From Clostridiales bacterium (GTDB lineage Bacteria > Bacillota > Clostridia > Peptostreptococcales > Anaerovoracaceae): a stretch of 64,000 nucleotides of DNA. A model generated the notes under the pieces. That model made no database searches and was not told where the DNA came from. It saw only the letters and a list, made by a program, of their open reading frames with translations. A program made the translations under genes and the position numbers. Shown here in pieces: positions 44,687-53,877 of the stretch. The stretch lies in assembly GCA_015058215.1 (NCBI GenBank), contig SVCU01000002.1:1-64000 (forward strand), given 5' to 3'. Within the stretch, counting starts at the first letter, position 1. Every line of letters starts with the position of its first letter.

Positions 44687-46937
44687 ATTCTTCGTCGTCA
44701 AAGCTGCCGCTTCTGCGGTCGATCACTTTGGGCCGTGCACCGCGGGAACCCATCCAGGCGGGACGGTTCTCGATCACGGTGGGGTCCAGGGTTTCCGTGG
44801 GCTTTGCTTCTGCAGCCTTGCGCTTTTCTTCCTCTGCGAAGGGGTCGGTGATGGTCGTCTTCTTCTTGCGGGAGAAGAAGCTGAAGAGTCCGCCCAGTTT
44901 ATCTTCCTTGGCAGGAGTTTCCTTCTGTGCGGCATCTTTGGGTTTGGACTTCATGCGGATCTGGGGCATGAAATCGTCATCGGCCTTTGCTGCAGGTGCG
45001 GGCTGCGGTGCTGTTTTTTTGGCAGGTGCAGTCTGTCGTACTTCTGCTGCCTGCACTGCGGTATCGGCGATCGCAGCGCTTTCTGCCGGAACGGGCTTCT
45101 TCTTTCTGCGCCGTCTTCTGCGTTTTTTCTTGGGAGCCTGTTCACCCTCGGCGGTGCTTTCTTCCGCAGGATGCGCCGCTTTTTCTGCGGCTTCCGCCTT
45201 CTGCTGCTTGGGGCAGTTCTTGGGAACGGCCTTCTGCTTCTTTTCGGCGGGGGCTGTCTGCCGGGCTTCTTCCGGTGCGGCGGTTTCGGCGGCAGTTGCG
45301 CCCTCTGCCTGCACTGCGGTTTCGGCGGTCACAGCGCCTTCTGCCTGGGCGGGCTTCTTCTTTCTGCGCCGTCTTCTGCGCTTCTTCTTGGGAGCCTGCT
45401 CGCCCTCTGCAGTTCCTTCTGCGGGATGCTCTGCTGCTTCCGCTGCGGGTTCCTGCTTCTTTACGGCCTTCTTGGCGGCAGATTTTTCTGCGGCGGGCTT
45501 GTTTTTGAACACGATCTCGGGCATGGGATCCAGTTCTTCTGCGGGAACATCGGCGGGCTCTGCCACAGGGGTCAGATCTTCGGGATCGAACCATTCTTCC
45601 TTGGGGAACTTGCGGCGGCGGTCGTTATCCTTCCCTTTGCCGCGTCCGCCCTCGCTGCGGCCTCTGTCGCCTCTGCCGTTTCCGGAGCGGTTTCTGTCGC
45701 TTCTACCCTTGCCCTCGGAACCTCTGGGAGGTCTGCCGGTGGCGGGGCCGGTGGAGGTGAAGACTTCCATGGGCCAGGGGCTGTTGGAATCGGGGATGTT
45801 CTTGCCGATCAGCTTTTCGATGGCGCGGAATTCTTCCAGCTCGTCGTAGCAGCAGAAGCTGATGGCATCGCCGCCCAGACCTGCGCGGCCCGTACGGCCG
45901 ATGCGGTGGATGTAGGTTTCCGGCTCATTGGGAATGTCGTAGTTGAACACGTGGGAGAGCTCTGCGATATCGATGCCTCTTGCGGCGATATCGGTGGCCA
46001 CCAGAACGCGGATCTTGCCGGCTTTGAACCGGTTCAGGGCATCCTGACGGGCCTGCTGGCTCTTGTCGCCGTGGATGGAGGAGGCGGGGACACCGCTGCG
46101 GGAAAGATCCCGGGCTACCCGGTCTGCGCCGTGCTTGGTGCGGGTAAAGACCAGCGCGCTTTCCACGTTTTCGGTTTCCAGCAGGTGGGTCAGCAGCTTG
46201 CGCTTGTTCACTTTATCCACGAAATAGACGGTCTGACGGATGGCGTCCACGGTGCTGGTGGGCGGGTTCACCTTGATGGTGATGGGGTCCTTCAGGATGC
46301 TGAGGGCCAGTTTTTCCACTTCCATGGGCATGGTGGCGGAGAAGAACAGAGTCTGGCGCACGGCAGGTACCTTGGCGATGACCCGGCGCACGTCGTAAAT
46401 GAAGCCCATGTCCAGCATGCGGTCCGCTTCGTCCAGAACGAAGATCTCAAGATCCGCAAGGTCGATGAAGCCCTGGCCGATCAGGTCGTTGAGACGGCCG
46501 GGGGTGGCCACCAGGATGTCCACACCCTTTTTCAGGGCTTCCACCTGGGGCACCTGGCTGACGCCGCCGAAGATGACGGCGGAGCGCAGTTTCAGATTCT
46601 TGCTGTAGAGTTCGAAGCTTTCCTGGATCTGCAGAGCCAGTTCTCTGGTGGGAGTCAGAATAAGAGCCCGGATGGGACGCTTTTTACCTTCGGCTTCCGT
46701 GCCGCGGCCTGCAACTCGACCACCGTAAAGCTCCCGTTCGCCCAGGGTGAGGCGCTGCAGAATGGGCAGAGCGAAGGCAGCGGTCTTACCGGTGCCTGTC
46801 TGCGCGCAGCCTAAAACATCTCGGCCCATGAGCACCAAAGGAATGCAGTCTTCCTGGATCCGGGTGGGAGTCTGGTACCCGGCCGCTTCCACTGCGCTCA
46901 GCAGGGAAGGGATCAAATTGGTGTCTTCAAATCGCAT
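44685..46937 (-). CDS. DEAD-box RNA helicase with a long basic repeat tail
   Basis: 750 residues. The helicase core (about 1-370) shows the Q motif TPTRIQEDCIP, AQTGTGKTAAF, PTRELALQ, DEADRMLDMGF, SAT and HRIGRTGRAG. The remaining 380 residues are low complexity: an RGG/Arg-Gly-Asp-rich zone (GRGDRGRSEGGRGKG), then Ala/Glu/Lys-rich sequence with two copies of EGEQAPKKKRRRRRRKKKP. RhlE/CsdA-like proteins act in ribosome assembly or RNA decay; the tail should bind RNA. Start ATG at 46937 matches the family beginning MRFED, though its ribosome site is weak. Confidence 0.92.
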   Translation of the reverse strand: MRFEDTNLIPSLLSAVEAAGYQTPTRIQEDCIPLVLMGRDVLGCAQTGTGKTAAFALPILQRLTLGERELYGGRVAGRGTEAEGKKRPIRALILTPTRELALQIQESFELYSKNLKLRSAVIFGGVSQVPQVEALKKGVDILVATPGRLNDLIGQGFIDLADLEIFVLDEADRMLDMGFIYDVRRVIAKVPAVRQTLFFSATMPMEVEKLALSILKDPITIKVNPPTSTVDAIRQTVYFVDKVNKRKLLTHLLETENVESALVFTRTKHGADRVARDLSRSGVPASSIHGDKSQQARQDALNRFKAGKIRVLVATDIAARGIDIAELSHVFNYDIPNEPETYIHRIGRTGRAGLGGDAISFCCYDELEEFRAIEKLIGKNIPDSNSPWPMEVFTSTGPATGRPPRGSEGKGRSDRNRSGNGRGDRGRSEGGRGKGKDNDRRRKFPKEEWFDPEDLTPVAEPADVPAEELDPMPEIVFKNKPAAEKSAAKKAVKKQEPAAEAAEHPAEGTAEGEQAPKKKRRRRRRKKKPAQAEGAVTAETAVQAEGATAAETAAPEEARQTAPAEKKQKAVPKNCPKQQKAEAAEKAAHPAEESTAEGEQAPKKKRRRRRRKKKPVPAESAAIADTAVQAAEVRQTAPAKKTAPQPAPAAKADDDFMPQIRMKSKPKDAAQKETPAKEDKLGGLFSFFSRKKKTTITDPFAEEEKRKAAEAKPTETLDPTVIENRPAWMGSRGARPKVIDRRSGSFDDEE

Positions 46938-46989
46938 ACAATCAGTTTGTCTCTTTTTTAGAAACAGTCCTTTCTTTTTTTCCAAAAAT

Positions 46990-47017
46990 ATGATACCATA
47001 AAACATTGCTAAGTCAA
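46990..47017 (-). promoter_or_regulatory. Candidate promoter of the DEAD-box gene
   Basis: On the minus strand TTGACT (47012-47017), 16-base spacer, TATCAT (46990-46995); about 50 bases before the chosen start. Confidence 0.5.
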
Positions 47018-47055
47018 ACTATAGAATCGTAATTATTATTAGAGAAAGGGAAAAA

Positions 47056-48471
47056 ATGAGAGAGAAAATCGGTCGTTATTTTGGCTCGAAAGAGTTCTAC
47101 AAAAGCGTATTTATTCTGGTTCTGCCCATGATCATCCAGCAGGGCGTCACCAGCTTCGTCAATCTGCTGGATAACGTCATGGTAGGCGCCCTCAGCACCG
47201 AAGCCATTTCCGGCGTTGCTATCGTCAACCAGCTGGTCTTCGTATTCAACCTGTCCATTTTCGGCGGTTTCTCCGGTGCCGGCATCTTCGGCGCCCAGTT
47301 CGCCGGCAATAAGGACCAGAACGGTGTCAGAAGCACCTTCCGGTTCAAGCTGATCCTGGGCATCGCCGTCACTGTGATTTCAGTGGTGGCCCTCACCGCC
47401 TTCGGAGATCCCCTGATCAACCTCTATCTGACCGATACTGCCGGCGACGGTGCAGACCTGGCTCTCACCTTCACCGAAGCAAAGGGCTACCTGGTCTACA
47501 CCCTGTGGGGTCTTGCCCCCTTCATGCTGTCCCAGGCTTACTCCAGCACTCTGAGAGAACTGGGCCAGACCACCATGCCCATGGTCGCCAGCGTTGCCTC
47601 CCTGCTGACCAACCTGACCCTGAACTGGTGCCTGATCTACGGCAACCTGGGTCTGCCCGCCATGGGTGTCCGCGGCGCCGCACTGGCCACCGTCATCGCC
47701 CGTTTTGTGGAAGCAGGCATTCTGCTGGTCTTCTGCTACACCCACACCAAGGAATATCCCTTCCTGCGGAAGGCCTACCGCGGCCTCTTCAAGATCCCCC
47801 GCGACCTGGTGGGCAAGATCATCCGCGTGGGCACTCCTCTGATGCTGAACGAAGTTCTGTGGTCTCTGGGCATGGCTGCCGTCAACCAGAGATACTCTCT
47901 CCGCGGCCTCAGCGTAGTTGCTGCCGTCAACATCACCACCACCGTATGGCACCTGTTCACCATCATCATGATGGCTATGGGTACCGCAATTTCCATCATG
48001 GTAGGCCAGCAGCTGGGCGCAGGCGAGATCGAACGGGCCAAGGATACGGACCGCAAGCTGATCGTCTTCTCCTTCCTGGCGCATGTGGCCATCGGCGCCC
48101 TGGCTTTCGGCCTGGCCGGCGTCATTCCCCAGATCTACAACGTGGAAGTGGAAGTGCGTGCTCTCACCACCCAGCTTCTGCAGATCGCTGCCCTTTCCCT
48201 GCCCCTGCATTCCATCACCCATGCCTGCTATTTCACTCTGAGAACCGGCGGCAGAACGGTGCTGACCTTCTTCTTCGACTGCGGGTTCATCTGGATCATT
48301 TCCGTTCCCGTATCCACCCTCCTGTGCCAGTTCACCGACTGGTCCATGGGGGCCATCTACTTCTGCCTGCAGTTCGCCGATGTGGTGAAGATCCTCTTCG
48401 CCTACCCCTTCATGAAGGGCGGCTCCTGGGCACGAAACATCATTTCCGACACCAAAACCGAGGAGGCGTAA
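47056..48471 (+). CDS. MATE family efflux transporter
   Basis: 471 residues with twelve predicted membrane segments and the duplicated MATE pattern; VLPMIIQQGVTSFVNLLDNVMVG-type first helix, then FGGFSGAGIFGAQFAGNKDQ and later GTPLMLNEVLWSLGMAAVNQ. Exports drugs or metabolites against sodium or protons. Substrate unknown. It starts 118 bases from the divergent helicase gene and is followed after 6 bases by a cation exporter. Confidence 0.92.
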   Translation: MREKIGRYFGSKEFYKSVFILVLPMIIQQGVTSFVNLLDNVMVGALSTEAISGVAIVNQLVFVFNLSIFGGFSGAGIFGAQFAGNKDQNGVRSTFRFKLILGIAVTVISVVALTAFGDPLINLYLTDTAGDGADLALTFTEAKGYLVYTLWGLAPFMLSQAYSSTLRELGQTTMPMVASVASLLTNLTLNWCLIYGNLGLPAMGVRGAALATVIARFVEAGILLVFCYTHTKEYPFLRKAYRGLFKIPRDLVGKIIRVGTPLMLNEVLWSLGMAAVNQRYSLRGLSVVAAVNITTTVWHLFTIIMMAMGTAISIMVGQQLGAGEIERAKDTDRKLIVFSFLAHVAIGALAFGLAGVIPQIYNVEVEVRALTTQLLQIAALSLPLHSITHACYFTLRTGGRTVLTFFFDCGFIWIISVPVSTLLCQFTDWSMGAIYFCLQFADVVKILFAYPFMKGGSWARNIISDTKTEEA

Positions 48472-48477
48472 GCTTTT

Positions 48478-49650
48478 ATGACCGGGTTCCTGATTCGCAC
48501 CTTTGTGCGCGATCATGAAAACACAAAAGATCCCAAAGTGCGGGAAGCCTACGGCAAACTGGCCGGCGGAGCCGGCATGGTGCTCAATGCCCTGCTGGCA
48601 GCGGCCAAGGTGATCCTGGGCTGGATCTTCGGCAGCGTGGCCATCATGGCAGACGGTATCAACAACGTGACCGATGCCGCTTCTTCTCTGGTGACCCTGT
48701 TCAGCTTCAAACTGGCAGGCCGCCCTGCGGATAAAGAGCACCCCTACGGCCATGCCCGCATCGAATACATCGCCGGGCTCATGGTCTCCTTCATGGCCCT
48801 GTACCTGGGCATCCAGCTTCTGATCACCTCTGTGAAAAAGATCCTGGCACCGGAGCCCACCGAATTCAGCTGGCTGACTCTGGTGGTTTTGGTCATGGCC
48901 ATTCTGGCGAAATTCTGGCAGTCCCGGTTCTACATCAAGCTGGGCACCGCCATCAAGTCCGCCACCATCAAAGCCACCGGCGCAGAGAGCCGCAACGACG
49001 TGATCTCCACCGCTGCGGTCCTCATCGGTGTTCTGGTGGAAAAGTTCACCGGCCTGCAGATCGACGGCTGGGTGGGCGCACTGGCTGCCGCCTACATCAT
49101 CTACAGCGGCATCGAGCTGGTGAAGGAAACCTCCGCACCTCTGCTGGGCGAGCTGCCCGACGAAGAACTGGTGGAGGAACTGAAAGACCGCATCATGGCC
49201 TTTGACGGGGTCATCGGCATCCACGATCTGATGGTCCACAATTATGGCCCCGGCCGTATCTTCGCCTCCGTTCACGTGGAGGTGTCTGCGGACAGCGACA
49301 TCCTGCACAGCCATGATCTGATGGACAACATCGAACGGACCGTGGGAAAGGACCTGAACATCCATCTGGTCTGCCATATGGACCCCCTGGACCACAACGA
49401 TCCGTTCCTGGTGGAAGCCGCCACCTGCGTGCAGAAAGTGCTGGCCCAGCTGCCCTGCAAGAGCAGCGTCCACGACCTGCGGGTGGTCACCGGCCCCACC
49501 CATAAAAACATCGTCTTCGACGTGGTGGTTCCCCATGAATTCCATTGGAACGAGGAACAGCTGGCCGCGTTTATCGATGAAAAGATGAAAGAACAGAATT
49601 CCTGCTATTTCACCGTGGTCACCGTTGACCGCGCATACATAAAGGAGTGA
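48478..49650 (+). CDS. Cation diffusion facilitator (CDF) metal exporter
   Basis: 390 residues. Membrane domain with the CDF metal site: SVAIMADGINNVTDAASS (His is replaced by Asn in the usual HxxxD) and HARIEYIAGL; ESRNDVISTAAVLIGVL carries the second pair with Asn-Asp. The cytoplasmic domain follows from about residue 215 and is longer than usual, reaching a C-terminal MKEQNSCYFTVV segment. The Asn-Asp pairs are a pattern associated with manganese or iron transport rather than zinc, an inference. Stop and the next ATG are 5 bases apart. Confidence 0.88.
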   Translation: MTGFLIRTFVRDHENTKDPKVREAYGKLAGGAGMVLNALLAAAKVILGWIFGSVAIMADGINNVTDAASSLVTLFSFKLAGRPADKEHPYGHARIEYIAGLMVSFMALYLGIQLLITSVKKILAPEPTEFSWLTLVVLVMAILAKFWQSRFYIKLGTAIKSATIKATGAESRNDVISTAAVLIGVLVEKFTGLQIDGWVGALAAAYIIYSGIELVKETSAPLLGELPDEELVEELKDRIMAFDGVIGIHDLMVHNYGPGRIFASVHVEVSADSDILHSHDLMDNIERTVGKDLNIHLVCHMDPLDHNDPFLVEAATCVQKVLAQLPCKSSVHDLRVVTGPTHKNIVFDVVVPHEFHWNEEQLAAFIDEKMKEQNSCYFTVVTVDRAYIKE

Positions 49651-49655
49651 TTTAC

Positions 49656-50636
49656 ATGAGCATTCGCATTGGTATTTTTGGTTACGGCAATCTGGGAAGA
49701 GGTGTGGAACAGGCCATCACCCAGAACCCCGACATGGAGTTGGCGGCCGTCTTTACCCGCCGCGCCCCGGAAACGCTGAAGATCGCCACCCCCGGTGTTC
49801 CCGTACTCTCCGCCGACGATGCGGAAGCCATGAAGGATACAATCGATGTCATGGTGATCTGCGGCGGCAGCGCCACCGATCTTCCCGTGCAGACTCCTGC
49901 ACTGGCAAAGCTGTTCAATGTAGTGGACAGTTTCGACACCCACGCGAAGATCCCCCAGCACTTTGAAGCCGCGGATGCAGCCGCAAAGGAAGGCGGCAAG
50001 GTGGCCGTCATTTCCGCAGGCTGGGACCCCGGTATGTTCTCTCTGAATCGCCTTTACGGCAATGTGATCCTGCCTGAGGGCAAGGACTACACCTTCTGGG
50101 GCCGCGGCGTCAGCCAGGGCCACTCCGATGCCATCCGCCGTGTGGAAGGGGTGCAGGATGCCCGCCAGTATACCGTACCCGTTCCCGAAGCGCTGGAAGC
50201 CGTTCGGAAGGGCGAAAACCCCGATCTCACCACCCGGCAGAAGCACACCCGCGAATGCTTCGTGGTGGCTAAACCCGGCGCTGATCTGGCCCGCATCGAG
50301 GAAGAGATCAAAACCATGCCCAACTACTTCGCAGACTATGACACCACCGTTACCTTCATCAGCCAGGAGGAACTGGACCGCGACCACAGCGGCATCCCCC
50401 ACGGCGGGTTCGTGATCCGCAGCGGCAAGACCGGCGGCGGTGCCTCCCACATCATCGAATACAGACTGCAGCTGGAATCCAACCCCCAGTTCACCTCTGC
50501 GGTACTGGCAGCCTGCGCCCGTGCGGCCTACCGCATGAACGCCGAGGGCGCCAGCGGCTGCAAGACGCTGTTCGACATTCCCCCTGCCATGTTGTCCATG
50601 GAGGACGGCGCTTCCCTGCGGAAGCGCCTGCTGTAG
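49656..50636 (+). CDS. ddh: meso-Diaminopimelate dehydrogenase
   Basis: NADPH-dependent one-step synthesis of meso-diaminopimelate from tetrahydrodipicolinate. 326 residues with IRIGIFGYGNLGRGVE (Rossmann loop), FDTHAKIPQHF, SAGWDPGMFSLNRLYG and a C-terminal GASGCKTLFDIPPAMLS. Its presence suggests the short dehydrogenase route to lysine and peptidoglycan. GGAG lies 8 bases before the ATG at 49656; a GTG three codons earlier is rejected. Confidence 0.94.
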   Translation: MSIRIGIFGYGNLGRGVEQAITQNPDMELAAVFTRRAPETLKIATPGVPVLSADDAEAMKDTIDVMVICGGSATDLPVQTPALAKLFNVVDSFDTHAKIPQHFEAADAAAKEGGKVAVISAGWDPGMFSLNRLYGNVILPEGKDYTFWGRGVSQGHSDAIRRVEGVQDARQYTVPVPEALEAVRKGENPDLTTRQKHTRECFVVAKPGADLARIEEEIKTMPNYFADYDTTVTFISQEELDRDHSGIPHGGFVIRSGKTGGGASHIIEYRLQLESNPQFTSAVLAACARAAYRMNAEGASGCKTLFDIPPAMLSMEDGASLRKRLL

Positions 50637-50643
50637 GGCGGAA

Positions 50644-50704
50644 GGCGCGGCCGATCGCAAATTTGGCCGCGCCCTGATGCGCGCCTCCCAATTTGCGGGC
50701 GCGC
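50644..50704. repeat. Two GC-arm hairpins of the dispersed family after ddh
   Basis: GGCGCGGCC/GGCCGCGCC (50644-50673) with 12-base loop GATCGCAAATTT, and GCGCGCC/GGCGCGC (50679-50704) with 12-base loop TCCCAATTTGCG. Confidence 0.85.
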
Positions 50705-50749
50705 AGCCCGCGCCCCACGAATTTTGGCGAGGTCTGTCAAATTGCAACG

Positions 50750-50782
50750 AAAAACCCGGCAAAGATTTTGCCGGGTTTTCCT
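50750..50782 (+). terminator. Intrinsic terminator after ddh
   Basis: Stem AAAACCCGGCAAA with TTTGCCGGGTTTT and a four-base loop. Confidence 0.88.
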
Positions 50783-50810
50783 TTACAATCCATCCGTTTT
50801 CTTTTACAAT
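50782..50810 (+). promoter_or_regulatory. Promoter of the hybrid histidine kinase gene
   Basis: TTTACA (50782-50787), 17-base spacer, TACAAT (50805-50810), each one mismatch from consensus. Its expected start is at or within a few bases of the ATG at 50815, which would make a leaderless message. Confidence 0.65.
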
Positions 50811-50814
50811 AAAG

Positions 50815-52407
50815 ATGCTTTTGAATGAGGAAACCGAGTCGAAAGAACTGTTTTATATGTCCAAAGATGCCTTTCTGGCCAATGTTTCCCACGAAATGAA
50901 AACTCCCATCCATGCCATTCTGGGCATGGTCCATTTTCTGCGCAGTGAACCACTGACGCCCAAGCAGTCTGCCACGGTGGATAAGATCCAGCGGTCGGCA
51001 GATCTTTTATTGGCGCTGGTAAACGATGTGCTGGACCTGTCCCGTATGGAGGAGAAACAAGTGACGCTGCAATCCTCCCCGCTTTCCATGAATCGCCTTG
51101 TGGAATACGTGGAGGATCTTTTGTTGAACCGGATCCAGGCCAAAGGTCTTTCCTGGCAGGTATGCACCAACTACCCGGGAGACCTGATCTTCACCGCTGA
51201 CCACAATCGTCTGTGTCAGGTTCTGACCAATCTGATCGGCAATGCCATCAAATACACCACAAAGGGCGGGATCACCCTGGAAATCACCGCAGAATGCGCC
51301 CAAAAGGGCTTTGTGGAACTGGAACTGGCCGTGGCGGACACGGGCTGCGGCATTGCGCCGGAAGCCTGCGGGCGCATCTTTGAGGAATTTGACCAGGGAT
51401 GCGACGCGCCCTTGAAATACCATCCCGGTTTCGGCCTGGGCCTCGCCATCGCCAGCCGCATTGCGGAAGCCATGGGCGGAACCCTGACGGTGGAAAGCCG
51501 CCTGGGGGAAGGAAGCCGTTTCGCTCTGCAGGCCCGGTTCCCCTACATTGCGGGAAAGATCCCCGGAGCGGAGCTGTTTGGCTCCGGAACTGAAGCCGCT
51601 GCGGCAGAGGCGTTCCTCTCTCTCCGGGAGAAAACCTCTCCGGAGGGCGCTCCGGCGGAACCCTTCCGGGATCTGGAACCGGGTACCTGTCCGGACTTTC
51701 TCCGCAAGGGCCCTGTGCTGGTGGTGGAGGATACCGATCTTTCCGCTGAGATCGCCATGGATCTTTTGCAGGAGATCGGGGCTTCTGCCCGTCGGGCCAG
51801 GGACGGTGACGAGGCTGTGGAGCTGCTGCGGCAGGCCGGCCCGGATCATTACTCTCTGGTGCTGATGGATATCCACATGCCCCGCAGGAACGGCTACGAA
51901 GCGGCGGAACTCCTGCGCCGGGAAAAGCTGGTGCACTGTCCGGTGCTGGCCATGACCGCCACACTGGTGGACCGGGATGTGCGGAAGAAGTACGATACCT
52001 GCTTCAGCGGCTATCTGCTGAAGCCCTTCCGGGCGGAAACCTTTTACCAGCAGATCGCCGCTGCCTTTGCCGCCCGGCAGACGGATCTTCTGGCGGAACG
52101 GGACCGGGCACTGCGGGATCTGGGCGGCCGGGAAGACCTGTACGAGCGGTATCTGCAGCGGTTCCGGAACACCTACTGCAACGGGGCGGATTTCATCCGG
52201 CGCAAAGTGGCGGAAGGAAACTACGAAGAAGCCTTTCGCCACGCCCATTCCATCAAGGGACTGGCCGGCACCCTGGGCCTTGCACCGCTGCAGAAAGCGG
52301 CTGCGGAAATGGAAAGCGAGCTGCGGGAAGGCCGCAGCTCGCCGACGCTTTTGAAGCGGTTCTGTTTGGTGTTGGATCAGACCATCCAGACGCTGATGGC
52401 CCGGTAG
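50815..52407 (+). CDS. Cytosolic hybrid histidine kinase without sensor domain
   Basis: 530 residues: dimerisation/phosphoacceptor domain with FLANVSHEMKTPIHAILG (His26), ATPase domain (NLIGNAIKYT N box, VADTGCGIAPEA, GFGLGLAIASRIAEAMGGT), a receiver domain (VLVVEDTDLSAEI, LVLMDIHMPRRNGYEA with the phosphoacceptor Asp) near 295-415, and an Hpt domain with HAHSIKGLAGTLGL near 470. No membrane segment or sensor domain precedes the kinase core. The alternative start is ATG 50857. A longer frame reading through the terminator and repeats is rejected. No response regulator gene is adjacent. Confidence 0.88.
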   Translation: MLLNEETESKELFYMSKDAFLANVSHEMKTPIHAILGMVHFLRSEPLTPKQSATVDKIQRSADLLLALVNDVLDLSRMEEKQVTLQSSPLSMNRLVEYVEDLLLNRIQAKGLSWQVCTNYPGDLIFTADHNRLCQVLTNLIGNAIKYTTKGGITLEITAECAQKGFVELELAVADTGCGIAPEACGRIFEEFDQGCDAPLKYHPGFGLGLAIASRIAEAMGGTLTVESRLGEGSRFALQARFPYIAGKIPGAELFGSGTEAAAAEAFLSLREKTSPEGAPAEPFRDLEPGTCPDFLRKGPVLVVEDTDLSAEIAMDLLQEIGASARRARDGDEAVELLRQAGPDHYSLVLMDIHMPRRNGYEAAELLRREKLVHCPVLAMTATLVDRDVRKKYDTCFSGYLLKPFRAETFYQQIAAAFAARQTDLLAERDRALRDLGGREDLYERYLQRFRNTYCNGADFIRRKVAEGNYEEAFRHAHSIKGLAGTLGLAPLQKAAAEMESELREGRSSPTLLKRFCLVLDQTIQTLMAR

Positions 52408-52424
52408 ACCCGCCATTTTGTTTT

Positions 52425-53804
52425 TTAAAGACTCCAGATCTCTTCTTCGCTGGGGGTTTCCTTGTTCAGCGGATAGGCCACCCGCACCACATTGATCAGG
52501 TGCTTGCAGTCCAGGTTTTCGGAGATGCTGTTGCGGCCCCAGGTGCCGCAGCCCAGCGTATTGCTGGGGGCCAGACCGTTCTGGAAGGAACCGCCGGCGG
52601 TGAGAGCGCAGCACTGGTTGACCACGAACCGGCTGGCTGCCAGCTTCAGAGCCGCTTCTTCCACGTGCTCGGGGGTGTTGCTCCAGAGGGAGACGGAGTG
52701 GCCTTTGCCGCCCACGCCCAGGTTGCTTTCTGCCATGGAAACGGCATGAGAGAAGCCGTTGTAGGGGGTGAAGGCAAGGACGGGGCACATCTTTTCACGG
52801 CTCATGAGATCCAGGGGACCCACGCCTCTGGTGGGCACCAGGAAGACTTTGGAGCCGGGCCAGGTCTTCAGCATCAGCTTTTCGGTGATCCAGGCGGCAT
52901 CCTTACCGGAGGCTTCCTGGTTGAACTTGCCGTCCTTGAACAGGTACTGACGCAGCAGTTCCCCTTCAATGGTACTCCAGACGTGGTAGCCGCCGTTGGC
53001 CTTGGCGATGCGCAGGAATTCGGGTACCAGCTCTTCGGGAACGAAGACGGACTGTTCGGCGGTGCAGAGCATACCGTTATCGAAGGCGCGGCCCTTCAGG
53101 ATGGCGGGTACGGCTTCTTCCAGGTTGGCATCGGTATCGATGATGCACTGCACGTTGCCGGAGCCTACGCCGATGGCGGGACGGCCGCTGCGATGGGCAG
53201 CATCCACCATGGCGGATCCGCCGGTGGCCAGAACCAGATCGGCGCGCTGCATCAGCATCTTGCTGTAGTTTCGGTCGGGACGGTCCAGGATCTGGATCAT
53301 GTCTTCCTTGCAGCCTTCTGCGGCCAGAGCCTGGCGCATCAGTTCCACGGTGCGGGCACCGGTCTTCATGGCGGTGTGGTGTGCGCTGAATACGATAGCG
53401 TTGCGGCCCTTCAGTGCGAACATGGCGTTGCTCATCAGGGTCACCACGGGATTGGTGGCGGGAGTGAGAGCGCCCACGATCCCCACAGGCTTGGCGATTT
53501 CGATGAGACCCTTTTCTTCATCCCGCTTCAGGATACCCACGGTCTTCTGCTTCTTGACGCTGTTCCAGATCATGGGGGCCTTGCTGTTGATCTTGGCGAT
53601 CTTGTCTTCTACGTTGCCCATGCCGGTTTCTTCCACGGCCAGTTTGGCCAGTTCTTCCGCGTTGTCGTAAACGGCGCGGCAGATGGCACGGACAACTTTA
53701 TCCGCTTCTTCCTGGGTCCATTTTTCGGCAACTTTCTGGGCCATGCCGGCCTTGCTGATGAATCGTTCTACGTATCCGTAACTGTCAAATTCCCACTGTT
53801 CCAT
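52425..53804 (-). CDS. Aldehyde dehydrogenase of the acylating (EutE/SucD-like) group
   Basis: 459 residues of the ALDH superfamily with the catalytic Cys in FDNGMLCTAEQSV (Cys247) and PVGIVGALTPATNPVVT near 107. The short length and NGMxC context fit CoA-acylating aldehyde dehydrogenases such as EutE, SucD and sulfoacetaldehyde dehydrogenase. The aldehyde is unknown; nearby fumarase and malic enzyme hint at C4 metabolism, but no alcohol dehydrogenase is adjacent. AGGAG lies 9 bases before ATG 53804. Confidence 0.85.
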   Translation of the reverse strand: MEQWEFDSYGYVERFISKAGMAQKVAEKWTQEEADKVVRAICRAVYDNAEELAKLAVEETGMGNVEDKIAKINSKAPMIWNSVKKQKTVGILKRDEEKGLIEIAKPVGIVGALTPATNPVVTLMSNAMFALKGRNAIVFSAHHTAMKTGARTVELMRQALAAEGCKEDMIQILDRPDRNYSKMLMQRADLVLATGGSAMVDAAHRSGRPAIGVGSGNVQCIIDTDANLEEAVPAILKGRAFDNGMLCTAEQSVFVPEELVPEFLRIAKANGGYHVWSTIEGELLRQYLFKDGKFNQEASGKDAAWITEKLMLKTWPGSKVFLVPTRGVGPLDLMSREKMCPVLAFTPYNGFSHAVSMAESNLGVGGKGHSVSLWSNTPEHVEEAALKLAASRFVVNQCCALTAGGSFQNGLAPSNTLGCGTWGRNSISENLDCKHLINVVRVAYPLNKETPSEEEIWSL

Positions 53805-53850
53805 GTGGAAGGTCTCCTTTCTGTACAAGCGCCCGCAGGGCGCGGTGCGG

Positions 53851-53877
53851 GGCGCGCGTGCAAATTTGCTGCGCGCC
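53851..53877. repeat. GC-arm hairpin of the dispersed family at the fumC stop
   Basis: Arms GGCGCGC (53851-53857) and GCGCGCC (53871-53877), 13-base loop GTGCAAATTTGCT. The right arm takes in one base of the fumC stop codon. Confidence 0.85.

Noticed and set aside
50677..50814. Upstream extension of the histidine kinase gene
   Set aside because: The frame is open, but it runs through two GC hairpins, a terminator and the promoter, and adds no domain.
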